Positions 25,330 through 35,000 of a stretch of 51,925 nucleotides of DNA are shown here, one piece after another. Each line of letters begins with the position of its first letter. The first letter of the stretch is position 1. Under the pieces are notes generated by a model. It saw nothing but the letters and a program-made list of their open reading frames with translations. It ran no database searches and was not told the origin of the DNA. Made by a program: the position numbers and the translations under genes. The DNA lies in the NCBI RefSeq assembly GCF_003236315.1, contig NZ_POTY01000009.1:1-51925 (forward strand), given 5' to 3'. The DNA is from Micromonospora craterilacus (lineage in GTDB: Bacteria > Actinomycetota > Actinomycetes > Mycobacteriales > Micromonosporaceae).

Positions 25330-28300
25330 TACCCGCCCATAAATTCCAAGCCACCGATCGGCTGCTTACCCCAGCTTCCGATCATCCCATTGACTCTTCC
25401 CAGCGCATTGCCGAACTGGCCTGCCGACAGGCCCGTGCCACTAAGGTCAACGACCACGCCACCCCCATTCACCTGAGAATGTTTCTTGGCGACATTGGTC
25501 AGGATGTTGTTGATGGATCGGCTTGTTGGCGAATAGACATCCCAGGCAACACCATCCACCAGCAGATCGCTAGTCATTCCTCCTGATCTTGTGCCAACCG
25601 GATCACGAAGAACAACGTTACCTCCACGAGCCGCCATGTGCTGCGCAGCCGCAACCTCAGATGCGGACGGATTCGCTGCCGACACTCGGAGAGATCCCAA
25701 ATTTGGGCCAGCGATTATCTCTTCCCCGCAGTTGTGTACGAGGACCGGCGTGTTGCCGGCGATCACATAGTACGTGTGGATGTTGGCGACGGTCAGGTCC
25801 CGCATGGTCTCGTTGCCAACATAGTTGTGGACCTTGACGACCGTGGCACGACCGCCTCGGGTGCCAAGTTGCTCGCCAGGCCGCAGGTACGCCGCGTCGA
25901 TCCAGTCCTGTCCGGTTTCGCTCCAGAAGGGATGGTTCTGGGTCGTCTCGAGGACGACGAGCCGGCCATCGAGGGTCCGGACAGTGAGATCGGTCAGATC
26001 GCTGTCCTGGTTGACGTGTACCGCCTCAACAGACTCGGCTGCGGTAACGCCCGATTCAGGGTCGTGCGCGATGACCTCATCACCCTCGCCAATATCACCG
26101 ATCGGCTTCTTGGTCCCGTCAGCCATGAGCACGGGGGTATTGGGGTCGAAGCTATGCAGGCAACTCTTCTTCGGAAGACGCCTAAGGTGCTTCGCAAAGC
26201 CCATCGAGGCAAGGTCCATGGCATACCCGCCGCACTCGGCACTGGCGCCAGCAGTGCACGCCTTGAAAGCCTGAACAGCGGTATAGGTGGTGTCGACAAT
26301 TCGGCACAGGAGGATGGCGCCGCAAAGGAGGGCTCCCACTAGTTGCTGGCGAGCAGTGGGGCCGGGACCTTTAGCGACACGTGATTTTGCGTAGGTGTAG
26401 TTCTTTTTGTAACTCTCGGAACACGCCCATGCGCTTCCGTTAAGACAGAGCCCGCGCTGGTTCGCCTTACCGTTCCCCTGCGCTGCGTCCTGATTGACGG
26501 CATCGATGAAGTCCGAATAGATCAGACCTGATGGGTCTGACCAGGTGACTGGATTGTTGTTCGAGTAGGCGTACCCGTTCCACTGCTGGGGGTCGGCGAG
26601 ATCCTGGAGAGGATCAACGGAGATGAACGCGCCTATGCTGGAGTCGTAGAATCGGGCACCCAGCAGCGTCAGGCCGGTCGGGTCCTCCGTGCCGCCGACA
26701 AACCCGCGCTGGCCGGACGGCCAAGCCACACCATTCGAACCTCTCAGGTTGCCGTAGGGGTCGGCGTATTTGATGGTGTCGACGCGGGTGACCGAGTTGA
26801 CCGCCCATCGCGGTGAGCCCTGATGGTCGGAGCCTAGCCAGATGACGTCACCCGCCCCGGTGGCCGACGCGGTGCGAGAGGCGATCACACCTCCCGCATG
26901 TCCGTAGTAGCGGGTCGCCGTCTTGTTCTGCCCGGAGACGGTCAGTTCGTGCCCGGCGACGAAGACCGTGGCATCGCCGTTCGGGTCGATCCGCGCGATC
27001 CGGTTGCCGTCGACGTCGTAGTGCATCCGGGTGGCGCCGTCAGGCCCGCTGATCTCGGTGAGCTTGCCCTGGGCGTTCCAGTCCAGGGTCTCGGTGACGC
27101 CGCCGACTTGACGGTAGGTGAGGTTGCCGTTGGCATCCCAGTCGTAGTGGTCGACCCGCTCGCCGGTGGTCACCGTCCGCACCGCGTGCGGCTGCCCGCC
27201 CGTTGAGGCGTACCGGTAGTCGGAGGTCAGGCCGGTGCGCCGGTCGGTCACCGACTCCCGGGAGCCGGCCTTGTCGAAGACGTACGACTTCCAGTACGGC
27301 GACACACCACCCACGTCGCCCGCCTGCGGGTTGGTGGCGCAGACATTGTTGCTCTGCGTCCACGCCTGGGTCAGCCGGCGCAGCTGATCGTACTGGAAAC
27401 ACTGCACGTCGCTGTCGGCCGAACGCTGGTTGCCGTCGTTGTCCTGCGGCCGGTTGGCCATGGACAGCACGTTGCCCGCCGGGTCGTACCAGTAGGCCAG
27501 GGCGGCGACGTTGGTGACGCTGGCGTCGCGGTCGAAGTAGAAGTCGCTGAGCCGCCGGGTCACGTCGTCGTAGACGTACGTCTGGTACGCCTGCGGCTTG
27601 TTGTCGACGCCGAGCGTGCGCTTGAGCAGTTCGCCGTAGGGCGAGTAGGTGGCGGCGTCGACGTAGACGTTGACGGTGCCGGATGGGTAGGACGTGCCCA
27701 CCAGTCGGGTCACGTTGCCCAGGTCGTCGTAGGTGTAGCCGAGCGTTTCCCGTTCCAGACCGCCGACCCTCGGCAGGCCAACCCGATCCGGCGAACCGTC
27801 GACCTTGAAGGTGGCGGTGGAGACGTACGTCCCGGCGGCGCCCGCCAGGCCGGGCATGGCCGGGACCACCGACTCCTCGTCGCGGATCTGGTAGGCGTCG
27901 TTGTAGTCGAAGATCTCGCGGGTGAAGTGGTAGCCGTTGACGATCGAAAGCTGCTTGGTCAGGTGACCCTTGGCCCGAGTGTCGTAGGTCCACTCGGCGA
28001 CGAGTTGCCCGCTGGCGTGACGCCGCTTCTGTCGTCCCAGGACGTCGTACTCGGTGGTGACGACCTCGTGCTTGGCGTTCGTCGAGGAGGTCACGGTATC
28101 TGCGTTGTCGTAGGTCAGCGTCGTTGTGCCCGTATCCGGGTCGGTGGTGCTCACCCTCCGGCCACGCAGGTCGTACTCGTACCGCCAGATCTTTCCGGTC
28201 GGGCCAGTCACGCTCGCCAGGTCACCGCGCGGGGCGTACGTGTACCTGGTGGTGTCGTATCCGCCGGTGGGGGTGGGACCGTGGAACTGCCGCAGCTCCG

Positions 28301-31300
28301 TCGTCCGGTCGTGGACATCGCTGATAACGACCGTGGCGGTCGCCCCCTGGGGCGGTGTCGTGGCGACCTGCCAGCCGACCGGGTTGCCGCCGTAGCTGGT
28401 GACCGTGGCCCACAGCTGGCTGCCGCCCGACCAGAGTCCCTCGCTAGTCACCCGGCCGACAGCGTCGTGGCTGAACACCGTCCGCACCCGATCCGCGCCG
28501 GGGTTCAGCTGCAACAGTGCGTTGGCGGGCGCCCCGGTGAGGTACGCCGGACCCGCCTTGTACGACTCGAGGCCGCGGTCGTTGTAGCCGGTCGACGACA
28601 CCAACCGCTGCCCGCCGAGGGCGTCCTGCTGGGTCTGCACTGGGCGGTAGAGGGAGTCGAAGAGCCCGACCTCCGTGATGTAGTTGCCGTTGGGACCGAT
28701 CCGCTTGCTCGTGACGGCCAGCGGTCCGTCGGCGCGCACCAGGTAGCTGAACTCCATGTTCGGCGTCTGGGTCGCCTGGGCCCGGCCCGGAAGCCACACC
28801 TTGGTGAGCCGCCCCAGCGGGTCGTGCGCCAGGTCGGTGCGCTTGTTGTTGGCGTCCACCACCGAGGTCGGCTCGGCCCAGGCTGGCTGCTGGGTGGTGG
28901 TCACCTTGTGCTCTAGAGGGTTCGTGGTGACGGTCTGGGTGACCGGGCCCGGCCCCTCGGGGGTGTAGTCGGTCCTGGTCACCCCGCCGCGGGCGTCCGT
29001 GGCGGTCCTGATCCGCCCGAGGGCGTCGTAGGTGCTACGGCTGGTGGTGGCGTAGACCGGCCCACCGTTCCAGGTGTCGACGGTTTCCTCGCGGGTGACC
29101 AGGCCCTTCGTCGGCGTGGATCCGTGGGTGTTGGAGCCGTCGTGGTAGGTCCTGACGTCGGAGACGACATCAGCCGGACGGGACACCGTGTCAGTGCAAG
29201 CCTTGGCGACGGTCTCCACCCGGGACACCGCCGCCCGGATCCACGCGGTTTCGTTCTTGACATACGTGGTGCGGGTGCAGGTCTCGTCACCCGCACGGCT
29301 CGTGTCGCCGAGGTCGGAGACGGTCTCCGGCTGGCCCTCGGTGTCGTAGGTGGTACGGGTCTCCGTCCGCGCCCAGGCGTTCGTCGCGAGAAGCTTGCGG
29401 CTCTTCTCCACCGACGGGCCGGAGAGGTACGCCCGATCGGTGCCGCCGGCGTGGCTACGCGCGGCGGTCTCGCGGGTCCAGTACTGCGTGGTCGACGCCT
29501 CGACCACGGCCGAGCCGTCGAGAGTCGCCTCCTCCAACGGGAACCCGGCCAACGCCGGATGATCCGAGAAGGTGTTGTTCTCCGAGTCGGACACCTGCAC
29601 CGTGCGCCGGCCACCACCCGGCAACGGCTGGTCGTGCAGGCCGCGGTAGAACCGCTTGCGGGTGGTCAGCGGCACCCCCCGCCCCGGCTCACCGACCTTG
29701 GTCACCACCTGTGAGTAGCCGCGCCACTGCCCGTACGTGCGGTGCTTCTTCTTGGTGAACTCGGTGTCGTCGTAACCCCACAGCGTCGACGTGCCGCCGT
29801 TGGTGGTGGAGTACTCGTAGCGGGTGGTGATGGCCGGTTGGTCGGCGGTGCGGTCGATCTCGGAGATCTCGGTGACCACATACTTGCGGAACCAGTCCAG
29901 CTTCGGCTCGGTGTAACCGTCCGGCGTCCAGTACACGGGGTAACACAGCCGCGAGTTGTTCTCCACGGCACCCGGCAGGTCGTTGAGGTCGCAGTCGGCT
30001 TCGGAGTACGTGACGTGCAGGTCCGCGCCCGACTCGGTGCGGATCGTCTGGAGGCGCCACCGGGAGAACAGCGGTGCTCCCGCCAGCACGTTGGCCCGGT
30101 TCGACAGCTCGACACCGGTGAACCGCACCGGCGGGTCGGTGACGGTGCCACCGACGTGCCCGGCGTGCACGATCTCCTTCAACCACAGCGACGCCGACCC
30201 GGCCACCTTCGGCGCCTTGAACTCGTGGCTCAGGCTCCACGACTCCACGTCGGAGAAGGTGCTGCCGCTGCGAACCTGCGTGGTGATCTTCGTCAGCCGC
30301 TTCGTGTTGAAGAAGACCGGCGCCAGCTTGTCGGTGCAGGGTGCGGCGTCGCACTGCTTGTCCCACGGGACGTCCGGCCAGTTCGCCTTGACCGGCTTGC
30401 CGTCCTTGTGGCACTCGGTCGCCAGGCAGCGGTCGGCGACGGTGAACATCACCCGGCCGGTTGCGGCGACCGTTGGGTGGCTGGTGTGCAGCCCGTACTC
30501 GATCCGCGTCAGGTAACCGCCTCGGTGGAACGACTGCCGGTTGTCCTTGTCGTCGGCCGCGCCGTAGTGGCCGGTCTCGCTCTCGTAGTAGTAGCGGACC
30601 GTGTTGCCGTGCACGTCCACGGTCTTGTCCAGCAGCCACCGCCAGGCCTGCTTGCAGGACGAGTCCTTGAAAGCGGTGGCATGGCACTTCTCGCTCGGGT
30701 GGTTGCCGAAGACCGGGATCGTCCAGCGGGAGTTGGCCGACGCGGCCTCGCCGGCGAAGAAGTAGCGGGTGCCGTCCGGCGTGGTGATCGTCCAGCGCTC
30801 GGTGGTGGCGTTGCCCGCCGTTGCCGCGCTGCCTTCCAGCTGGATCCGCCAGTTGCTGTCGTGCTGAGCCCGCCAGACGCCAGTGTTGTCGTCCTTGATC
30901 AGGGACGCGTTGGTGCCGTTGAGCGAAATGGTGACGTTCGGCGAGTCACCCTTCCAGCACTGGTCGTAGGTCTTCTTGTCCTTGTTGTTCGGATCCGTGC
31001 CGCCGACCGCATCACGGTCGTCGGTGCAGGTCACGTAGGAACGTTCGATGAAGCCCGGCGCGTACTCCCACCCGTCGCCGACCCACGACGCCTGGTTGTT
31101 GGCGCCGGCCATCCGCCCGTCGACCATCTGCGACGAGTAGTCCAGCGACACCTCGGGCAGCGGCCCCTCCGCCGGGGGCAGGCGCAGCGGGTTCGAGTAC
31201 GAAAACCCACCGGAGCTGTCCCCCGCCGTCCACGAACCCGACGCCTTCAGGTCGGTGGCCTTGTAGTCCCCGTCCTCTGAGGACTCATCGGCCGTGATGG

Positions 31301-31991
31301 CGAACACCATCTGCGCCGCGCCGGAGAGGCTCACCTTGGTCGACACCGTGCTGGTGACCGGATTGTTGGTCGTCTCGACCGGGTCGACCTCCTGGCATTC
31401 CGACCGCTGCGGGGTCGTCGCTGCACAGGCCGGCAGTCGCTTGAGCGTCAGCCGCTCGCCCCAGCCCGCGCCGTAGAGCTGCCGGATCCCGGCGTAGTCG
31501 AAGGTTGCCTCGACCGACCCGGCGTCTCCGTCGACGACGACCACCGGGCCGCTGACGCCGAGCTGCCTGGAATGCTGCTCGTTCAGGAGCCGCACCCGGG
31601 CCTGATCGGGGGCGCGCTTGTCGGCGACGGCCGAGGCCGTCACGGGCAGACCTCCGGCCAGCGCGCGTACGCTTCGTCCCGACTGCCGGTCGCCGTCCAA
31701 CCGTCGATCCGGCTGCGCGCCAGCGACCGCCAGGTTGGCCTGTCCCGCCGCCGGCCACGTCGCCTGCTTCGGCCCGGTCCACCTGCCGCCGTCGTCCGGT
31801 AGCGGGGTCCGGTCGACCGGCGCGCGGCGGGCCGGCTCCGCCTTGGTCGCCTCGACCGCGCGGTCACCGGACGGCACCTCGGCCGCCTGAGCCGGCTGGG
31901 CCACGGCAAGGGTCGACGCCACCAGCACCGCGACGGTGCCCAGAGTGATCAATCGACGTGATCGAGAGGGGACGGTGCGTAACTGCGACAT
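25329..31991 (-). CDS. Secreted RHS-repeat polymorphic toxin with Hint domain and C-terminal tRNase-like domain
   Basis: 2220 residues from ATG 31991, preceded by AGGAAGG; the upstream in-frame start at 32033 lacks that signal. A Sec-type signal peptide covers residues 1 to about 37. Many YD/RHS repeats follow (YDNADTVTSSTNAKHEVVTT-type, YDALGRIRTATDARGG), ending in the RHS core (about 1720-1823) with DPTGLTLLGARFYDSSIGAF and the DPSGL boundary. After 120 residues with a hydrophobic stretch comes a Hint domain (about 1944-2088, CLHSFDPNTPVLMADG ... NTPVLVHNC). The last 132 residues are a CdiA-type toxin. RHS shells encapsulate and deliver such toxins; the target is probably tRNA of competitors. 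It is the second gene of a cassette, 85 bases after the LamG gene. Confidence 0.9.
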   Translation of the reverse strand: MSQLRTVPSRSRRLITLGTVAVLVASTLAVAQPAQAAEVPSGDRAVEATKAEPARRAPVDRTPLPDDGGRWTGPKQATWPAAGQANLAVAGAQPDRRLDGDRQSGRSVRALAGGLPVTASAVADKRAPDQARVRLLNEQHSRQLGVSGPVVVVDGDAGSVEATFDYAGIRQLYGAGWGERLTLKRLPACAATTPQRSECQEVDPVETTNNPVTSTVSTKVSLSGAAQMVFAITADESSEDGDYKATDLKASGSWTAGDSSGGFSYSNPLRLPPAEGPLPEVSLDYSSQMVDGRMAGANNQASWVGDGWEYAPGFIERSYVTCTDDRDAVGGTDPNNKDKKTYDQCWKGDSPNVTISLNGTNASLIKDDNTGVWRAQHDSNWRIQLEGSAATAGNATTERWTITTPDGTRYFFAGEAASANSRWTIPVFGNHPSEKCHATAFKDSSCKQAWRWLLDKTVDVHGNTVRYYYESETGHYGAADDKDNRQSFHRGGYLTRIEYGLHTSHPTVAATGRVMFTVADRCLATECHKDGKPVKANWPDVPWDKQCDAAPCTDKLAPVFFNTKRLTKITTQVRSGSTFSDVESWSLSHEFKAPKVAGSASLWLKEIVHAGHVGGTVTDPPVRFTGVELSNRANVLAGAPLFSRWRLQTIRTESGADLHVTYSEADCDLNDLPGAVENNSRLCYPVYWTPDGYTEPKLDWFRKYVVTEISEIDRTADQPAITTRYEYSTTNGGTSTLWGYDDTEFTKKKHRTYGQWRGYSQVVTKVGEPGRGVPLTTRKRFYRGLHDQPLPGGGRRTVQVSDSENNTFSDHPALAGFPLEEATLDGSAVVEASTTQYWTRETAARSHAGGTDRAYLSGPSVEKSRKLLATNAWARTETRTTYDTEGQPETVSDLGDTSRAGDETCTRTTYVKNETAWIRAAVSRVETVAKACTDTVSRPADVVSDVRTYHDGSNTHGSTPTKGLVTREETVDTWNGGPVYATTSRSTYDALGRIRTATDARGGVTRTDYTPEGPGPVTQTVTTNPLEHKVTTTQQPAWAEPTSVVDANNKRTDLAHDPLGRLTKVWLPGRAQATQTPNMEFSYLVRADGPLAVTSKRIGPNGNYITEVGLFDSLYRPVQTQQDALGGQRLVSSTGYNDRGLESYKAGPAYLTGAPANALLQLNPGADRVRTVFSHDAVGRVTSEGLWSGGSQLWATVTSYGGNPVGWQVATTPPQGATATVVISDVHDRTTELRQFHGPTPTGGYDTTRYTYAPRGDLASVTGPTGKIWRYEYDLRGRRVSTTDPDTGTTTLTYDNADTVTSSTNAKHEVVTTEYDVLGRQKRRHASGQLVAEWTYDTRAKGHLTKQLSIVNGYHFTREIFDYNDAYQIRDEESVVPAMPGLAGAAGTYVSTATFKVDGSPDRVGLPRVGGLERETLGYTYDDLGNVTRLVGTSYPSGTVNVYVDAATYSPYGELLKRTLGVDNKPQAYQTYVYDDVTRRLSDFYFDRDASVTNVAALAYWYDPAGNVLSMANRPQDNDGNQRSADSDVQCFQYDQLRRLTQAWTQSNNVCATNPQAGDVGGVSPYWKSYVFDKAGSRESVTDRRTGLTSDYRYASTGGQPHAVRTVTTGERVDHYDWDANGNLTYRQVGGVTETLDWNAQGKLTEISGPDGATRMHYDVDGNRIARIDPNGDATVFVAGHELTVSGQNKTATRYYGHAGGVIASRTASATGAGDVIWLGSDHQGSPRWAVNSVTRVDTIKYADPYGNLRGSNGVAWPSGQRGFVGGTEDPTGLTLLGARFYDSSIGAFISVDPLQDLADPQQWNGYAYSNNNPVTWSDPSGLIYSDFIDAVNQDAAQGNGKANQRGLCLNGSAWACSESYKKNYTYAKSRVAKGPGPTARQQLVGALLCGAILLCRIVDTTYTAVQAFKACTAGASAECGGYAMDLASMGFAKHLRRLPKKSCLHSFDPNTPVLMADGTKKPIGDIGEGDEVIAHDPESGVTAAESVEAVHVNQDSDLTDLTVRTLDGRLVVLETTQNHPFWSETGQDWIDAAYLRPGEQLGTRGGRATVVKVHNYVGNETMRDLTVANIHTYYVIAGNTPVLVHNCGEEIIAGPNLGSLRVSAANPSASEVAAAQHMAARGGNVVLRDPVGTRSGGMTSDLLVDGVAWDVYSPTSRSINNILTNVAKKHSQVNGGGVVVDLSGTGLSAGQFGNALGRVNGMIGSWGKQPIGGLEFMGG
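25332..25727 (-). other. C-terminal toxin domain of the RHS protein (CdiA-type tRNase-like)
   Basis: These are the 132 residues after the Hint HNC junction. The pattern SDLLVDGVAWDVYSPTS, then NNILTNVAKKHSQ, then GGVVVDLSGTGLSAGQF matches what I know of the CdiA C-terminal tRNase family (PF18451-like): Asp, DG-x-x-(D/E)-x, a helix with K-x-S-Q, and a VVDLS strand. In many relatives the third position after the acidic residue is Lys; here it reads Asp-Val-Tyr, so catalysis may depend on another residue such as the downstream lysines. Confidence 0.65.
25728..26162 (-). other. Pre-toxin Hint (intein-like) self-processing domain
   Basis: About 145 residues starting at Cys-Leu-His-Ser and ending NTPVLVHNC. 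The block-A cysteine, the TQNHPFW histidine region and the C-terminal His-Asn are all present, followed by a Cys at the +1 position. In polymorphic toxins this domain cleaves to free the toxin. Confidence 0.75.
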
Positions 31992-32076
31992 GGCACCTTC
32001 CTGACGCTGAGGAGGGGAGTGAGGGGAAGCCAAAAGGGCTGGCGAGGGGGCGGCGCTTCACCGCCCCCTCGTGCGA

Positions 32077-35000
32077 TCAGCCAGCGGCGAGGCCGGCAAT
32101 CCGATCGGGATCGACGGTCGAGGTCCAGATCCGGACATCGTCGACGACGCCGCCAAGCGGCGACCATCGGCGACCGTCGGCGGCACCGTTGCATCCGATC
32201 AACGTCGGCCCTGCCGCCATCCAGGGCGAGGCTGGCCCGTTGGCCTCACCCTGCACCTCGCCGTCGACATACAGCCGCACCTTGCCGGCCGCCACGTCGT
32301 AAACGCCTGCCAGGTGTGTCCACTTGCCCAGTTCCGGTGGCCCCTGCGACTCCGCCGTGTGCCAGGTCGCTGAGGTGCTGTCCCCGGTCGACGGGATCCC
32401 GAAGTGCCACCGGTCCTGAGTCGGGTTGTACTTCAGGTAGAAGCCGCCATGCACATTGCCGACCTGCGAGACCACCGTGTGGTGATCGGTCGTCTGTTCG
32501 AGCAGCACCCAGGCGGTCACGGTGAACGAAGCGTCGGTGCGAACCACCGGGCCGGCGCTCTCAGCGCAGGAATTCGCGGCCAGCTCCAGACCCAGAGCGC
32601 CGTCACGGCCGTAGCCGCGGTCCCGAGCCCAGCTGTACGGGCCAGTAATGGTCAGGTCACGGCCATTGCCCGAGTAATCGGCCAGGTACGTCGGCGTGTC
32701 GCTGGCCGGACCGTCCAGCGGCCACATCCCCTCCAGCTTCACCGCCGGGTTGCCGCCGTGCACCGCGGCCATCTCCGCGTCGGTCAGCGCGCCCCGCCAG
32801 ACCCGGACCCCGGAGATCGCCCCGTCGACGTGATCGCCGTAGACACCGGCGTACAACGCACAGCCGATTGTCATCGATCCACCAGCCCGCCACGGCCCTC
32901 CGGTCCGAGCGACCCAGGCCGCCGGACGACCATTGATATAGAGGCTCATCCGCTGGGCGGTGGCGTCGTAAACGCCTGCCAGGTGGGTCCATTTGCCCAC
33001 ATCAGCAGTGATCGCCAAAGGAGAGCGGGTGAACTGGGATGGCGAGTTCTCGTCGTCCGCCGGCTTCATCATCAGTGACCAGTACGGGACGCCGCCGGAG
33101 TATCGAGTGCCGAGATACCAACCACTGACCCGGTTACCGTCCTGCCCGATGACTGTCTGGTTGCCAGCGCCGACGGCGGCCAGCTTGACCCACGCTGCGA
33201 CGGTGAACGACTCGTCTGTGCGCAGCACCGTGCCCTCCGTCAGTGCGCACCGAGTGCCGTCGAGCACCATCGCCGACTCGGCCCGGCCATACTGGTCGTC
33301 GGCCCAGTCGACCTCCTCGGGCAGTATCGCGTCAGAGGAACGATCGGTGGTCTCGGAGCCGTTAGCGTGCAACGGCCAGTCACCAACGGGGCCGGCGGGC
33401 AGCTCCGTTGCGGTACGCGCGATCTGCGCGTCCGAGAGCAGGCCCTGCCAGATTCCGAGGTGATCGATGGAGCCACTCATCTGGTTCCAGGCGGAACTCC
33501 CGGTCCCAACACATCCCACGAGGAGTCGTTCCTGAGCATTCCACGGCGCGAAGGGAAGGCTCCCCTCGGCTGCAAGCCGCCCGTCGAGGTACAGCCGCGC
33601 CACCTTGGCGACTGGGTCCACCGTTACCGCCACGTGCTGCCACGCATTCAGTGGTGTCGCCGCTGGCGCCGAGATCGTGGTGAACGTCGCGTCGGCGATG
33701 TCGGCGTTGCTCAGCGTTAGCTGCCACCGGTCACTCGGCCCGTTGTACTGCAGGTAAAACGATGAGCGGGACGTACCGCCCTGGGCCACCAGGGCACGGA
33801 CACTGAGCTTGTCGGCGATTTTCGCCCAGCCCGCGACGGTGTACTCGGCGTCGGTGCGAACCGCTGGCGACGTCGCCGCACAGCCCGTTCCGTTGAAGGT
33901 CAACGCGGCGTTGGCATTGCCCTTACGGTCGGGGCCGTAGCCAACGCCGGTGCCAAGCGTGAAGTTCCGGCCTTGGCCGGAGTCGTCGAGTGCGTCGCCG
34001 TCGAAGCGCCAGGCGCCCTGTGCTTGGGCTTCGGTAATACGGCCGGTGAAGAAGTTATACGCGGTACGTGCCGAGTAGTTCCCGGCGTTGTCCTGCGCCC
34101 ACACGTAGACGACGGTGCGGCCGGTTTCCGGAGTGAACGTGATCGTCGTCGTACCGGTGGATGCCTTGAACTGCTGCTGGGCGTCGACGCCGATGCCGTA
34201 GGCGAACTGCTTCATTCCGGAGCGGGCATCCGACGAGGTGAAGGAGAGCGTCACCGGTTGACCGGCGATCGGGGTGCCCGAGGTGCGGGTGACCACCGGG
34301 GCAGTGGGTGGGGTGTGGTCAAGCCGGAAGTAGCACCAGCCCGTCCAGGAGGTCATGTCTACATCTACTCCGTCGGTGCCGCGGACCCGCCAGTTGTAGT
34401 TGCCCTCGGCCAGGGTGGGGGTCATCCAGCCGCGCTCCTTGCCGGAGGGGGTCCAGTCGGACGTGTGATCGGCGGGGCTGGTCGGGCCGTTGAGGTCGAA
34501 CTGGATCTTGACGGTGCCGTCGCCGTCGTTAGCCTTGCCGAACAACGTCGGCGTGCGGTTGGTGATCCACGGACCCGGCGACGACGTGGCGCAATTGCCG
34601 CCGGGCGTAGTTCGGATCGCCACTGGCGAGGTCGGCTTGTGTTGGTAGTCGGTCTTCAGTTTGACGTTGGCCGGGTCGAACTTCGCCCACCGGCCACCAC
34701 TCTCAGTCCCCATCCGCAACCCGAAGGTGATCGAGGTGTGGCCGGCGTCCGCGTGCCGCTGGACGTGATGCTTGACCTGTGAGCCGTTGAATGCCAGCCA
34801 GTCGGCCTTCTGACCGCACCCCGCGTTCGCCTTGCCGAGCTTGGTCTGCAAGGCCCCGTCGTGCAGCCACTTGTCCTTCATGCCGTTCCACGTCGGAGTG
34901 TTGGCGGCCAGAGAGTTCGTCTGCCAGATGGCGATCGACTCGCCCGCGCAATCGCCGGTGTGCACCAGCCATGCATCCAGGCTGGCCGCTCCGGTCAGCC

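Noticed and set aside
24569..25342. 257-residue plus-strand frame across the gene-poor region
   Set aside because: Thr/Ser/Pro/Arg-rich composition without domains; it overlaps the more convincing immunity gene on the other strand.
25728..26165. Classical intein in the RHS protein
   Set aside because: The domain has intein-like junctions but lies between the RHS core and a toxin, lacks a homing endonuclease and matches the pre-toxin Hint arrangement; splicing is left as an open question.
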